Counted from the stretch's first letter, positions 17,555 through 27,151 are shown. The stretch is 64,000 nt of DNA from Alkalibacterium putridalgicola (GCF_900109825.1 NZ_FOBL01000005.1:1-64000); one strand, 5' to 3'. Numbers and translations are program-made. Notes: generated by a model not told the origin, from the letters alone.

Positions 17555-19645
17555 CTAAATTCTAAATTTAAACACATAGTCAGGACCTGAATTAGTAAAT
17601 CCACTAACAAAAGCAGACGCGCCATCAATTACAGTAGATTGAGACTCTATTTGTACATCTTTATTGATAACAAAGTCTTTCGCTACTCTATAAGTCTCTG
17701 ATTGGTAATCTAATGATATTTTATATGTGTGCATATGGGAGAAACCAGCAGACACATACAGGAAACTATCATAATCAGTACCTTGGGGACGTGCATATTC
17801 TCTACCTGACAAATCACCTGCGAACGTATTAAGGAGTGTCGTGTTACCAGTATAAGAACCGTCCACTTTTTCGAGTTTTATTTTATAAACCGTCATTTTG
17901 GCATCTGTGTTCTGTCCGTCATATCCGATATAGTAAACAATCTCGTCATTCTCACCAAAACACATTGAACCTTCAAGGCCGTCAATATCTAAACCCGTCA
18001 AAAATAACTCTTGACACTCTGGGTCTGCTTTAAGCAGTGTGCTTTTATCTTTCGCACCTTCATATAAATAAAAGGATTGCGTGCCGGGGTCATAAGTGAC
18101 AAGGTTTCCGTTGGAGTAACTAACACTGTTGGCGTGACCTAAATCATGATGTTTAATACCCAAATCAGCATAGGTGTTTTTATCCATTATGCGAATCTCC
18201 GCCGTCTCGCCCTCGGTGTCCGCCCCTAAGAAATACCAGATTTCATTGTCTACCATACAGGCGTCCTGACTTGTTCTGAAAGGCTTGTCTATCTCTTTAA
18301 ATTTTGGATAAATAACCTCGTCTGGACTTATAATTTGTCGCACGTTGTCAGACAAATGTTTCGCTGTGACACTTTTATTTCTTATGCTGTTACCGTCAAC
18401 AAAAAGGTGTTCCAAAATCTCAAGCGAACTGTCAACATCTATATCGGTAGGTGTTGACAGTAATCTATCATCATCATAACGCAGCATTATTCTGACGAAA
18501 TAATCGTCTTGCAATGTGATTGCCTCTTTGTGAAACCCACCGAACTCTATTACGGAAGGAGAACTAACAAAACTACTTAAATCTGCGTTATCATATAAAG
18601 CTAAGATGAATGAAACATTTGAATCGCCTTCAGTTGAAAAAGACGTGCCTTTTCTAAATAATAGTGGTGTGTCATTCCGTAGTCGATTATTTCTGGTATT
18701 ACTAGTACCTGCGTCTGTTGACAAACCACCTATAACAAAGTCTTTAAAAACATCTGTCGGGCTGATTAAATCACGTGTCCTGACTTGACTAGGAGACAGA
18801 TTGACACCTGTTACATTTTCGGTTTCTAGCTGTAATGATTTAATTACATATATCGCTTGGTTCACATCGAGGTCGTCGACACTATTTAATGTGCGATCGT
18901 CTAAATAATGTATGAGTATACGAACATACTCATTTTCTTTCGCGGTATAAACACCACCTTTAAAAGATTTGTCCTTGGGAGAATACACAAAATCTGAAAT
19001 GTCTTCGCTTGAATATATAAGAATAATAGAATCATATAAACCGTTAGAGTTGAAATATATTCTGTCGCCTTTGTTCAAAAGTGTTGGCATTATAGTTCTC
19101 ATTCTATTATCCTTGTTTTGGTTCGTTCCATTATCTGAGTTCATACCACCTATTTCAAAATCCATGAATTCGGTAACCGTAACTGTTTTATTAGGCGTGA
19201 TTTTTTGCGGGGTAATCGCCCCGTCCACAACGTTATCCTCGATAACTGAATCAACGCCAACGACAGCTGTATTTCCGCCTGTGATTTGCTCTCGCAAATC
19301 TTGCGCAGCCATGCCCCATGTGATTTGACCTGCGCCGTTTTTGTCAACTTTGGTCGCTATAGTTTGTGCCAACTGCGCGGTAACTTGCTGGTGTTCATCG
19401 TCCAATCTTGCCTTTAAATTCGGTTTCCCATTTCGTGCAGCGGTTATTTCCGGTGCTGAAATAACGTCCTTTCCAGTGGTATCATCAAGCATTTGCTGGA
19501 ATTGAGTTTCAACATCTGCTTGTCGGTTTCCGGTAGTTTTTATACCTTCAGATATATCATCCCTCATTTTTCGCATTTCTGGTTCTCTCTTTATATTCTC
19601 GGATATACTATTAATCTTATTTCTATATTCGTTTGTTTCAGTCAT
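17555..19645 (-). CDS. Tail fibre / receptor-binding protein
   Basis: 696 residues. The first 150 residues resemble the baseplate-attachment region of siphophage fibres (ISAPEITAARNGKPNLKARLDDEHQQ, then GVDSVIEDNVVDGAITPQKITPNK). Two related blocks follow (DFEIGGMNSDNGTNQNKDNR near 155 and DFVIGGLSTDAGTSNTRNNR near 300), an internal duplication of about 140 residues. The C-terminal third has repeated beta-strand-like segments suggestive of a propeller or sugar-binding head. The position after the tail tip supports host recognition. Confidence 0.75.
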   Translation of the reverse strand: MTETNEYRNKINSISENIKREPEMRKMRDDISEGIKTTGNRQADVETQFQQMLDDTTGKDVISAPEITAARNGKPNLKARLDDEHQQVTAQLAQTIATKVDKNGAGQITWGMAAQDLREQITGGNTAVVGVDSVIEDNVVDGAITPQKITPNKTVTVTEFMDFEIGGMNSDNGTNQNKDNRMRTIMPTLLNKGDRIYFNSNGLYDSIILIYSSEDISDFVYSPKDKSFKGGVYTAKENEYVRILIHYLDDRTLNSVDDLDVNQAIYVIKSLQLETENVTGVNLSPSQVRTRDLISPTDVFKDFVIGGLSTDAGTSNTRNNRLRNDTPLLFRKGTSFSTEGDSNVSFILALYDNADLSSFVSSPSVIEFGGFHKEAITLQDDYFVRIMLRYDDDRLLSTPTDIDVDSSLEILEHLFVDGNSIRNKSVTAKHLSDNVRQIISPDEVIYPKFKEIDKPFRTSQDACMVDNEIWYFLGADTEGETAEIRIMDKNTYADLGIKHHDLGHANSVSYSNGNLVTYDPGTQSFYLYEGAKDKSTLLKADPECQELFLTGLDIDGLEGSMCFGENDEIVYYIGYDGQNTDAKMTVYKIKLEKVDGSYTGNTTLLNTFAGDLSGREYARPQGTDYDSFLYVSAGFSHMHTYKISLDYQSETYRVAKDFVINKDVQIESQSTVIDGASAFVSGFTNSGPDYVFKFRI

Positions 19646-19649
19646 TCAA

Positions 19650-21224
19650 TCACTCCTCTGTCGTTCCTGTTGGTCCTGCAGGTTCTTCTGGTTCAAGCGC
19701 TTCAACTCGAACAGTTAAATCTTCAATCAGCGCCGTTAAATCAATTATGTTTTGTTTTGCTGTTTCCATATCTCCATTCAGCACATCCGCGTTAACTTCT
19801 TCCGTAATCGTCAATAAATCAATCTTAACTTTATCTGCCATAGGCATTAGACCGCTATACGTAGACGTTGCTAAGCCGTATGAAGGAATACCTTCCACTA
19901 CGTCGTTTAGAGCAACGATTGCTTCGTTAAGATTATTTATTGACTCATTTAATCCCGGCAAGTCAGCTTCACCCACTTGAACATTGATTGTGTCAACAAC
20001 GTTATTAATATTCCCTACAGCATCATTTAAGGCGCTGATCGTCTTAGATTGACGGTCAAGCATGTTTTGCAGTTCTACTATCCTTTTAGACTGCATGTTT
20101 GTTTCTTTTTGATAGTCAGACAGTGTTTTGAATTTGTCTCCAATAACAACGTTAGAATTTTCCGGCTCGTTAATGTCAAAGTTTTTTTCAATTATACGTA
20201 GTTTTTCATCAATTCCCATTAACGGATTAATGGTTGGATATCCATTGCCTACTTTGAGTGAATGAATATCAATTCCGATCAAAGAAAGATCCAGCGCTTC
20301 TAAAGTGAACTTGTTAAGTATTAACTTCTGATTGTTTAAATAATCCCATCCTGCATTATATAGATTTTCTGGAAGAGTAATGTCATCCCAAACGACCGGC
20401 TTCCCTCTATATCCGAAAGTCTTTATTAATTCAGGGTGATCAATATACCTAATTCCATTATTCACTTCCTCTATCGTCAAACGTGCCTGGCTGGCATCGG
20501 TTGCCTCTTGATCCTCTGACTTTATACGTTCGCCCAGAGGGGTAATCCGTGAAACAATTTCAGTGGCATCCACCTCTTTTGACATAGTGATTAAGTTTTT
20601 AGACAGCTCTATAGTCGTATCAACGTCTTCCCCGATTCGCTCCAGGTAATCTAAGTAACGTACGCCGTTTTCTTTACGAATCCTGAATTCTCCGCCTAAT
20701 CTGTCCAGTAACTTATCTTTTAATTCTTCATACGTTGTTTTCTCATCAGAAAGATACACATACATATTGTTTGTTGAATTCGTGACTTCTACTATTCCTG
20801 GTTCAAACTGTTTGTAATCTTCAACTTGAGAATTAAAGTGTTCAAGTATGGTTATGAGTAATTCTTCAGGTGTCCCTCTGAACTCTAACTGACGAGACGG
20901 GGCGTCGTGGAAAAAACCCATTTCACTTTCACACATATAAGTTTTAGAGACGACCCCATCAGTATCCATTTCTTCTATAGGCGCTAATACCCTGCCTTCA
21001 AATTCGTATTCGTCGTTCACGTTATTATATACTTTGATTAGCGTTTTAAGTGGCATTGGGATTCCATAACCTGGATTCTCAACAGTCATTGTGAACTGAA
21101 AAGTATCTATACCGTTGATCGCTAACTTGCCCGATCCATCTATCTTTAAATCACTGACATAAGCGTCATTTATCAATACATTTCTGCTGTTCGGTCCATC
21201 TTCGTATAACGTTACTTCATACAT
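19650..21224 (-). CDS. Tail tip / prophage endopeptidase-type tail protein (Tal)
   Basis: 524 residues. The N-terminal ~370 residues match the siphophage minor structural/Tal baseplate hub pattern (domain with NVLINDAYVSDLKIDGSGKL, FEGRVLAPIEEMDTDG, VSRITPLGERIKSE). The C-terminal 140 residues are coiled coil and end in a Pro/Gly-rich tail (EPAGPTGTTEE). It likely plugs the tail tube and contacts Dit. The start shares a base with the Dit stop. Confidence 0.82.
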   Translation of the reverse strand: MYEVTLYEDGPNSRNVLINDAYVSDLKIDGSGKLAINGIDTFQFTMTVENPGYGIPMPLKTLIKVYNNVNDEYEFEGRVLAPIEEMDTDGVVSKTYMCESEMGFFHDAPSRQLEFRGTPEELLITILEHFNSQVEDYKQFEPGIVEVTNSTNNMYVYLSDEKTTYEELKDKLLDRLGGEFRIRKENGVRYLDYLERIGEDVDTTIELSKNLITMSKEVDATEIVSRITPLGERIKSEDQEATDASQARLTIEEVNNGIRYIDHPELIKTFGYRGKPVVWDDITLPENLYNAGWDYLNNQKLILNKFTLEALDLSLIGIDIHSLKVGNGYPTINPLMGIDEKLRIIEKNFDINEPENSNVVIGDKFKTLSDYQKETNMQSKRIVELQNMLDRQSKTISALNDAVGNINNVVDTINVQVGEADLPGLNESINNLNEAIVALNDVVEGIPSYGLATSTYSGLMPMADKVKIDLLTITEEVNADVLNGDMETAKQNIIDLTALIEDLTVRVEALEPEEPAGPTGTTEE

Positions 21225-21925
21225 TAAAGAACCTCCTTATGCCACTCAAATGAGATCGATCCATTACCTTCAACAGTAAGAGTGGTCTCCCCTGTGGCCA
21301 AAGTTAACTGGTAACTCTCACTTGTTCCTTCAGGGGCCATAAAAGTACGCTGACCTTTAGTAATGGACATTTGACTGCTGGCTGTGATTTCTGGCCTGAC
21401 AGTAGCTGATCCATTATTTACGAGTGTAATTGTTTTGCTCCCGCTGATATCGAAAGATGTCTCCTGGTAAATATCCAGAATTGTGTAATCATCCCAATAA
21501 GGACTTCCCTCTGGCTTTTCTTTTCGCATGAATGGATAAGCTACAAAACTGACGGTAATGATCCCATCGGTCCAATTCTCATCAATGTCGGTCTCGTTTT
21601 CCACTTCTGCCATAAAGTAGTAACCGGGAATCCCTTCATCGATGAGCGGCTTGCGTCCGTCTGAGTTCATCAGCCAGTCAACGACTTCTATCATTTTATA
21701 ACTTAGGTTAACCTTGCTTTTTTCAAGTACATTGAATGAATAGGTCAACAGTCTATTTCTGTACGTTTCTGATCCATACAATCGGGAGAAATCATGTTCC
21801 GTATTGCTGTATGTGGGTTTTCGCTTCTTTTTCTCTTTGGAGGGTCTGCCTATGATTCGGTCAGGCGTGATGGTTAACCCTAGGTCTTTATATGAATGCT
21901 TTCCGTTAAACTCTATTCCGATCAT
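21224..21925 (-). CDS. Distal tail protein Dit
   Basis: 233 residues with the siphovirus tail component pattern: an N-terminal belt domain (GIEFNGKHSYKDLGLTITPDRIIG, DFSRLYGSETYRNR, MIEVVDWLMN) and a C-terminal beta-sandwich (NNGSATVRPEITA). It forms the hexameric hub between tube and baseplate. It overlaps the tape measure stop by 4 nt. Confidence 0.87.
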   Translation of the reverse strand: MIGIEFNGKHSYKDLGLTITPDRIIGRPSKEKKKRKPTYSNTEHDFSRLYGSETYRNRLLTYSFNVLEKSKVNLSYKMIEVVDWLMNSDGRKPLIDEGIPGYYFMAEVENETDIDENWTDGIITVSFVAYPFMRKEKPEGSPYWDDYTILDIYQETSFDISGSKTITLVNNGSATVRPEITASSQMSITKGQRTFMAPEGTSESYQLTLATGETTLTVEGNGSISFEWHKEVL

Positions 21926-24114
21926 AAATTAAGATCCCTTTCTTGAAATTTAACTTTCCGTCCATTCTCTACATCTAAAGGATCCCGTATCCCTCGTGCA
22001 ATGACTTTTCCATCCAACGTGACATTAACAACAACTGGCCTATCTCCAAGGCTTCTTATCTCATTCAAAATGCCATGCAGCATCTGTTTGATCTCTTGTA
22101 AGTCAAATCCACTGGCTTGAGCAATGCCGGCTCCTATGCCACCTAACGTCTCTTTATTCAAGGGTAAAACAGCTTCTCTTCCAGCTTCTCCACCGACCAT
22201 GACGTTATTACCATTCGTGCCGAAGGCTGTTGCTTTCTCTAAAATACCGCCTTTAGCGAACCATTCCACACCGATCTTAGGCACGCCTTCTTTAAGCCAA
22301 TTGATCGGATTAGCTGACCCTTTGACAGTGAATCGCGGCATTTTCAACTTAGGTAGCTTCCATGAAAAGTTGAAAAAGCCTTTAATTTTATCAATCATAG
22401 TTTTCACAACGTTTTTCGCTGCAGTGATTGGACGAGTGATTGCTGATTTAATGGAGTTGAAAACTCTAGTGACAGTTGATTTCAAAATATTTACTGAATT
22501 TGTCGCTCCACTTTTCAACCCATTAATGATTCTCAAAACAGCGTTTTTAGCCATATTCCATGCATTGGAGAAACTTGATAGGCCTGTTTTTGCTCCATTA
22601 ACAATGTTTTTGAAAAAGCCTTTGATACTTGCTATTCCATTTTTTGCAAAAGATTTAATGCCGCCGAGCAATTTGCCCATCATGATCAGATTCCAGAGGT
22701 TCCAGGCAAATTCAACGGCTCCTTTTAGAAGCTGTTTGACACCTGCCCACATGGTTGACCAGTCTCCGGTAAAGATACCAGAAAAAATTTTCAAGGCTCC
22801 CATAATGATATTTAGTGCTCCTTGGATCACACCTTTTATGTTCCCCCATACCGATTCAACTAAATACCGGATGACCGGAAGGAAAAATTGGAATGTATTA
22901 ACTACAATAGTAGCCAGATTTTTGACAGCTGAAATAATTTGGTCACCATTTTGATTCCAAAAAGCAGTTAACTGAGAGATGATCTCTTTAGCAAAAGAAA
23001 TGGCATCCTGCAAAATTGGCATAGCGATTTCTTTGATAAGGTTAAACATGCGAACAAAGTTCTCGCCCAGATTACCTTCACCACTAAATATGCCGGTATA
23101 AAAGTCCACAAGTGCTTGTAAATAACCTTTCAAAGTATCCCAGATCGCGCTATTCGTAATATTTTGTTTGATTGTATCAAAGTTATTAATGAAGTCTTGG
23201 AATTTATCAATAACCAATTGAATAGCTTCCTGAATCATTTGCCAGGCTTCCGTCTGTTTGATTTGTTCAATGAATCCACCAAACCAAGTTTGAGCTACTT
23301 GCACTTTTTCGCCTGCAATGACTAGCCACTCAGAAACCTTAGTCAGTCCAGCAACTACAGGAGCTAGTATAGGGCCGCCTATGATAGCGATAAAATCCTG
23401 CCAGGCTTGTTTCATATTAGCAAGTTGGTTTGTATATTGGTCTGCTTCTTCAGCTGCCATTCCTGTAACATTAGCTTGTTCTTGGAAATTTTTAGCAAAC
23501 TCTAATCGTGCATATTGCTTCTGAGCTTCTGTGGCGTCATCCCATGCAATTCCCAGCTTCTCGGTTGCAAACTTGCCTATTTCACTTTCAGTAGTAGTTA
23601 CTCCAATTGCGTCTCCCGCTTCGGTATTGCCTCGTATAAAAGAAAGCAGAGAGCTTGTAGCATCTTCTAATTCTATATCCATAGCAGCTGCCGCGTCTGC
23701 TGCAACAAGTATGCCACTCTCACTCATTTTCATTGCTTTGTTTGCATCGATTCCGATACCTTTAAATTGAAGTTGCATGCTTGTCAATCCTGGTTTAATA
23801 CGGTTAGGTAAAGCACCGATTTTCTTTGCAATATCATCAATAGTTTTTTGACCCGAACCACTTAACTCACCAAATACTTGTTCGAATTGCGCTTGCATTG
23901 CTTGAGCGTTTGCAGCCGCTTGAACATTCAAAGCCCCAAAGTCAATCAGTTTCTTTGCTACAAATAGACCACCAATAACTGCAGCTGCTTTTTTAAAGAA
24001 GCCGGCTATTTTACCACTAGACTTTTTGGCTTTTCCTGTAGTCTCATCAATACCTTCATTCGCTTCATCATTATTTAAACCAATTGTTCCAAATAATTTG
24101 AATATTTCACCCAT
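21922..24114 (-). CDS. Tape measure protein
   Basis: 730 residues, Ala- and Lys-rich, with a hydrophobic Gly/Ala segment near 40-60 (KKAAAVIGGLFVAKKLI), several amphipathic helices, and the typical C-terminal motif KGGILEKATAFGTNGNNVMVGGEAGREAVLPLNKET. It sets tail length and passes into the host on injection. It follows the tail chaperone genes, the standard order. It is rather short for the family, which implies a short to medium tail. Confidence 0.9.
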   Translation of the reverse strand: MGEIFKLFGTIGLNNDEANEGIDETTGKAKKSSGKIAGFFKKAAAVIGGLFVAKKLIDFGALNVQAAANAQAMQAQFEQVFGELSGSGQKTIDDIAKKIGALPNRIKPGLTSMQLQFKGIGIDANKAMKMSESGILVAADAAAAMDIELEDATSSLLSFIRGNTEAGDAIGVTTTESEIGKFATEKLGIAWDDATEAQKQYARLEFAKNFQEQANVTGMAAEEADQYTNQLANMKQAWQDFIAIIGGPILAPVVAGLTKVSEWLVIAGEKVQVAQTWFGGFIEQIKQTEAWQMIQEAIQLVIDKFQDFINNFDTIKQNITNSAIWDTLKGYLQALVDFYTGIFSGEGNLGENFVRMFNLIKEIAMPILQDAISFAKEIISQLTAFWNQNGDQIISAVKNLATIVVNTFQFFLPVIRYLVESVWGNIKGVIQGALNIIMGALKIFSGIFTGDWSTMWAGVKQLLKGAVEFAWNLWNLIMMGKLLGGIKSFAKNGIASIKGFFKNIVNGAKTGLSSFSNAWNMAKNAVLRIINGLKSGATNSVNILKSTVTRVFNSIKSAITRPITAAKNVVKTMIDKIKGFFNFSWKLPKLKMPRFTVKGSANPINWLKEGVPKIGVEWFAKGGILEKATAFGTNGNNVMVGGEAGREAVLPLNKETLGGIGAGIAQASGFDLQEIKQMLHGILNEIRSLGDRPVVVNVTLDGKVIARGIRDPLDVENGRKVKFQERDLNL

Positions 24115-24117
24115 GTA

Positions 24118-24456
24118 TTATGTTTCACCGCCTTTTTTTATCGGCTTGATATATCGCATATTACTTTCAATGATTTGTTTTTCTTCTTCCTCAGATAATT
24201 TCTGCATTTTGTTATTTTTAATTTTTCTATAATGCTTTTTCTTGAAAGCAGGAAAGTCATCTTCGATTTGTTTGTTTAACCATATTTCCCATAACTGATC
24301 TTCATTTTGTTGATCGTATAACTGCAAAATAAAATCCGCTAAGCCTTCAAGAGTATATGTACTCATGAGTCTCAACGGATCTGCATATCTTTTAAATAGT
24401 AAGTCTTTTAACTTAAACTCACCGTCATTTTTTATAGTAACGATGCGATAGATGAG
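24118..24456 (-). CDS. Tail assembly chaperone, frameshift extension (gpT of gpG-T)
   Basis: This frame is open from the slippery site at 24456-24462 through to 24118. It gives 112 residues (LIYRIVTIKND... to ...YIKPIKKGGET) that would be fused to the first 130 residues of the upstream chaperone, making a product of about 242 residues. A separate start at TTG 24375 is possible but has no good ribosome site. In siphophages the G-T fusion binds the tape measure and loads it during tail assembly. Confidence 0.75.
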   Translation of the reverse strand, partial: LIYRIVTIKNDGEFKLKDLLFKRYADPLRLMSTYTLEGLADFILQLYDQQNEDQLWEIWLNKQIEDDFPAFKKKHYRKIKNNKMQKLSEEEEKQIIESNMRYIKPIKKGGET

Positions 24457-24845
24457 AAAAAATCTTTCAGTTCCTCTTTCTTAAAAAAAGCAATAAGTAA
24501 TGCGGTGTATTCTTTCAAACCCAATTCTTGAATGTCTTTCACTCTTTTTCCAGTTAAATCAGCAAAAAGAGAATTGATATCAGTTTTAATCTTGCCGATA
24601 TTTAACAATGTTTTTTGAAGTAAGCCAGCCATCGCTTCCATGCCGCGTTTTTCTGCTTCAGCTTCTTGTTTAGCAAGTTCTGCTTTCGTCGGTTCTTTCT
24701 TTTTATGGTCCATTGGTACGACTTTGCCAGATTCAGCATTCTCTTCGAATATCTTTACAAAATCATCTTTGATGTCTAATTTCCCGATAATAGGAAGAAG
24801 AGTGAATAAATCATCACCCTTCAACTCTCTCATTTCTAGTGTCAT
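24432..24845 (-). CDS. Tail assembly chaperone gpG
   Basis: 137 residues, acidic and helical, lying between the major tail protein and tape measure genes, the fixed position of tail chaperones. Its last codons contain the heptamer T-TTT-TTC in the correct reading frame, eight codons (including the stop) before the end. The short form is made without a shift and the long form after a -1 shift. Confidence 0.78.
   Translation of the reverse strand: MTLEMRELKGDDLFTLLPIIGKLDIKDDFVKIFEENAESGKVVPMDHKKKEPTKAELAKQEAEAEKRGMEAMAGLLQKTLLNIGKIKTDINSLFADLTGKRVKDIQELGLKEYTALLIAFFKKEELKDFFSSIASLL
24456..24462 (-). other. Slippery heptamer for -1 programmed frameshift
   Basis: TTTTTTC, read as T-TTT-TTC in the zero frame (Asp-Phe-Phe). 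It fits the X-XXY-YYZ rule. After the slip the new frame stays open to 24118. The other T-run upstream (24483-24489) would run straight into TAA after a slip, so this site is the functional candidate. Confidence 0.75.
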
Positions 24846-24859
24846 CTATGTTCCTCCTC

Positions 24860-25459
24860 TTAGCTTGCTGCTACTGTTGGATATAAAATCTTCCATGGGT
24901 ATTCGTCTGCTTCTAACTGTTCTTGAGAAGCATGCGCTTCATATACTTGTTCAACTACCGCTTCTCCGTCGTCTTCGGTGCCCAGTTCGAGTCCGTTTGT
25001 GCAGAAAGCATTGTCTAAAATCGCAATGACCGGATCATCTGACCCTGATAGTTTGCCGACGACTGCTATGTTATCGATATAATCAGCATCTTCCACAAAG
25101 CGTTTCGTTCTAATGATTTTATATCCGGATGGCGCTTCTTCAGCAGTGGCATCAACCATCGATCCGTTCAGAGATTGTCTGATCGTTTCTGCTGTAAGTT
25201 CTTTCATGTTAGCTGTGACGGTAGCATTAGCCGACGCCAGCAACTTGTTACCTTTTACTTTCATGTGCGTCGTTCCGTCAACTTCAACATCCCGGTAAGC
25301 TTGTTCAATCGTAAGTGTGACCCCGCCTGATGTAGCTCCGTGTAATGTCCCTGTGAAGCCTGTTTCAGCTGCGAATGTGACGCCTGTATAAACTGTAGCC
25401 GCATTAATAATGTAGCTCTCGGACGTTTTTTGAGTGTACCCTGTTTTCTTTAATCCCAT
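24860..25459 (-). CDS. Major tail (tube) protein
   Basis: 199 residues, beta-rich, beginning MGLKKTGYTQKTSESYIINAAT, with repeated Thr/Gly/Ala and few charged clusters, as in siphophage tube proteins. It lies between the tail terminator and the tail chaperones. A strong RBS (GGAGGACAAG) fits high expression. Confidence 0.82.
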   Translation of the reverse strand: MGLKKTGYTQKTSESYIINAATVYTGVTFAAETGFTGTLHGATSGGVTLTIEQAYRDVEVDGTTHMKVKGNKLLASANATVTANMKELTAETIRQSLNGSMVDATAEEAPSGYKIIRTKRFVEDADYIDNIAVVGKLSGSDDPVIAILDNAFCTNGLELGTEDDGEAVVEQVYEAHASQEQLEADEYPWKILYPTVAAS

Positions 25460-25828
25460 TTACCTTGTCCTCCAATCTGTTTTGCAGTAAAACTGCATGT
25501 TTCGTCTTTTAATTAAGTCATCCCCGGTCGGAATCTTAGTCGAACGTAAAAAGTTAAAGCGGATGAACAGTTCCTCTGTCAGCTTATGGTTATCTTTAAA
25601 GTGAGCTTTCAATGCTTCTTCCACCTGGAACACATCATAATAACTTGCGTTATTGTCGAATATGTCCACATCGATATAAAATCCTTCCACATTGCGCTCC
25701 AACGATTCCGAATCGAAGTCGAAGGTTACATAAGGATAACTGACGGTACTTCTTCTGTTCCGTTCGTGATAGGACTCTGGAACGACGGTTCTAAATTGAT
25801 TTGTGAGTTCTGTTAAGAATTCAATCAT
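25460..25828 (-). CDS. Tail terminator / minor tail component
   Basis: 122 residues. The order connector, head closure, HK97-gp10-like, this gene, major tail protein is the conserved siphophage series, in which this slot encodes the tail terminator (gp17/gpU-like). The sequence pattern (YPYVTFDFDSES, DVDIFDNN, CKTDWRTR) is compatible. Its stop is adjacent to the tube protein start. Confidence 0.7.
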   Translation of the reverse strand: MIEFLTELTNQFRTVVPESYHERNRRSTVSYPYVTFDFDSESLERNVEGFYIDVDIFDNNASYYDVFQVEEALKAHFKDNHKLTEELFIRFNFLRSTKIPTGDDLIKRRNMQFYCKTDWRTR

Positions 25829-25832
25829 TCAA

Positions 25833-26261
25833 TCACTTCCCTTTAAAAGATGCGCCATATTCGTTACCGACGATCTTCTTGATATTACCTTTATTGCGTC
25901 TGAATGCTGGTCGTAAGAACGGTTGAGGTTCTAATCCATAAGTAAAGAAATACTCTCCCGACGGATCACGATAGACCCATCCACCCTTGCGGCCATTTCC
26001 GTTCTCAGCAAACTCACCGGTACCAAATTCATTGTAAATCGCATGCATATGTGGAGAACCTACCTGACCGATTAAGTTGCCATCTTGTTCTGTTATCTTA
26101 TGGTCTATCTTATCTCTTAACTCCCCTGATCCAGTACGCGCCAGCGACTTCGCCTGACCTTCAACCATCAACAGTATCGATTCCATCGCTGCTTCATTCG
26201 TCTGTGCCATCAGCTTCTTCACTTTCTTTGAGTTGTCTTCGAATTTGAAGTTATTAGCCAT
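25833..26261 (-). CDS. HK97 gp10-family tail completion protein
   Basis: 142 residues. The family pattern is seen in SILLMVEGQAKSLARTGSGELRDKI, HMHAIYNEFGTG and QPFLRPAFRRNK near the end. This protein closes the head-tail interface or completes the tail. It overlaps the head-closure gene by 8 nt. Confidence 0.85.
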   Translation of the reverse strand: MANNFKFEDNSKKVKKLMAQTNEAAMESILLMVEGQAKSLARTGSGELRDKIDHKITEQDGNLIGQVGSPHMHAIYNEFGTGEFAENGNGRKGGWVYRDPSGEYFFTYGLEPQPFLRPAFRRNKGNIKKIVGNEYGASFKGK

Positions 26262-26577
26262 TTACAAGCACTCCATTGTATTTAAGATAGACTTCATTAT
26301 GATGCCCTTGACCGACTGGATCATCAGCATACGTCACGGAATAAGAACGGCCATTGGCTTCAGTCACACGCATGTCATCTGTGATGCCTTCGGTAAACTC
26401 TGGAATGATCAGCATGTGAGTAGACTGTTCTGTCACGGCATTCTGGACGTTATTCTGGTCTGTTCCGGTCGCTAAGTCGATATAGCCCTCAACGGTCTTG
26501 TAAATCGTCCAATCTTCCTTAAATCCGCCGATACCATCATCAATCTGCGCCTTCTTCTCGATGACAAAGAGTTTCAT
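26254..26577 (-). CDS. Head closure protein (head-tail joining, SPP1 gp16-like)
   Basis: 107 residues from the ATG at 26577, preceded by GAGGTGG. A GTG at 26589 is in frame but overlaps the ribosome site. The small beta-barrel pattern (GIGGFKEDWTIYKTVEGYID, DMRVTEANGRSYSV) is typical of Phage_H_T_join proteins. It seals the portal after packaging. Confidence 0.8.
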   Translation of the reverse strand: MKLFVIEKKAQIDDGIGGFKEDWTIYKTVEGYIDLATGTDQNNVQNAVTEQSTHMLIIPEFTEGITDDMRVTEANGRSYSVTYADDPVGQGHHNEVYLKYNGVLVNG

Positions 26578-26579
26578 CA

Positions 26580-27113
26580 CTAGCCCCACCTCATCTTTTC
26601 ATACTTTTTCAAGAATGATAGAAGTGCAGCTGGGAACCCCTCCGTGTTCTCATTCGCATTCACGTCGTAGTAGGTCGTGCTCATTCGACTAATCGTCTGA
26701 GACTTGATCCCTACCTTCCCGGCCATCTTTTTATCGTACTCAATCATCTTCTTGACGCCTCGTTTGATGTCAGCTGGATAAGATACCAATGTCAGCATCA
26801 TACGGCTGTTTATTTCATCGATAAACGGTACACCAGCGACTTTTATTGTATCCGTGAGTATTTCATCAACGATATACACACCGTTGTTATACGCTGAATA
26901 ATTGACCTCTACGGTGTCGCCCACTCTCAAGCCTCTAATCGGTCCTTTGATATGAATCACATTAGGCTCTTCTAGTGTTACGCCCTCGAATCGGACTGCA
27001 GTATTCTGAAAGGTATTGTTTGTTAGCTGCCGGATACTCTCTTCAAAGGCATCCAGATCATCTTGAGTTATGTTTGAATCGATAAGTTTTGCCTCATCCA
27101 GTGAAATAATCAT
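26580..27113 (-). CDS. Head-tail connector / adaptor protein (gp6/gp15-like)
   Basis: 177 residues from the ATG at 27113 with AAAGAGGTG upstream. An N-terminal helical part (ISLDEAKLIDSNITQDDLDAFEESIRQL) and C-terminal helices (PADIKRGVKKMIEYDKKM) enclose a beta insert (VRFEGVTLEEPNVIHIKG). This fits the SPP1 gp15-type adaptor, which sits directly under the portal. The slot after the capsid gene agrees. Confidence 0.75.
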   Translation of the reverse strand: MIISLDEAKLIDSNITQDDLDAFEESIRQLTNNTFQNTAVRFEGVTLEEPNVIHIKGPIRGLRVGDTVEVNYSAYNNGVYIVDEILTDTIKVAGVPFIDEINSRMMLTLVSYPADIKRGVKKMIEYDKKMAGKVGIKSQTISRMSTTYYDVNANENTEGFPAALLSFLKKYEKMRWG

Positions 27114-27151
27114 CTGTTCACCTCTTTCCAAAGAAAAAAGGGGAGTAATGA

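Noticed and set aside
22124-22954. 276-codon plus-strand ORF opposite the tape measure gene
   Set aside because: Antisense shadow of a gene with clear family motifs.
24483-24489. TTTTTTT as the frameshift site of the tail chaperone
   Set aside because: A -1 slip there puts TAA as the next codon, so no fusion would form. The TTTTTTC site at 24456 works.
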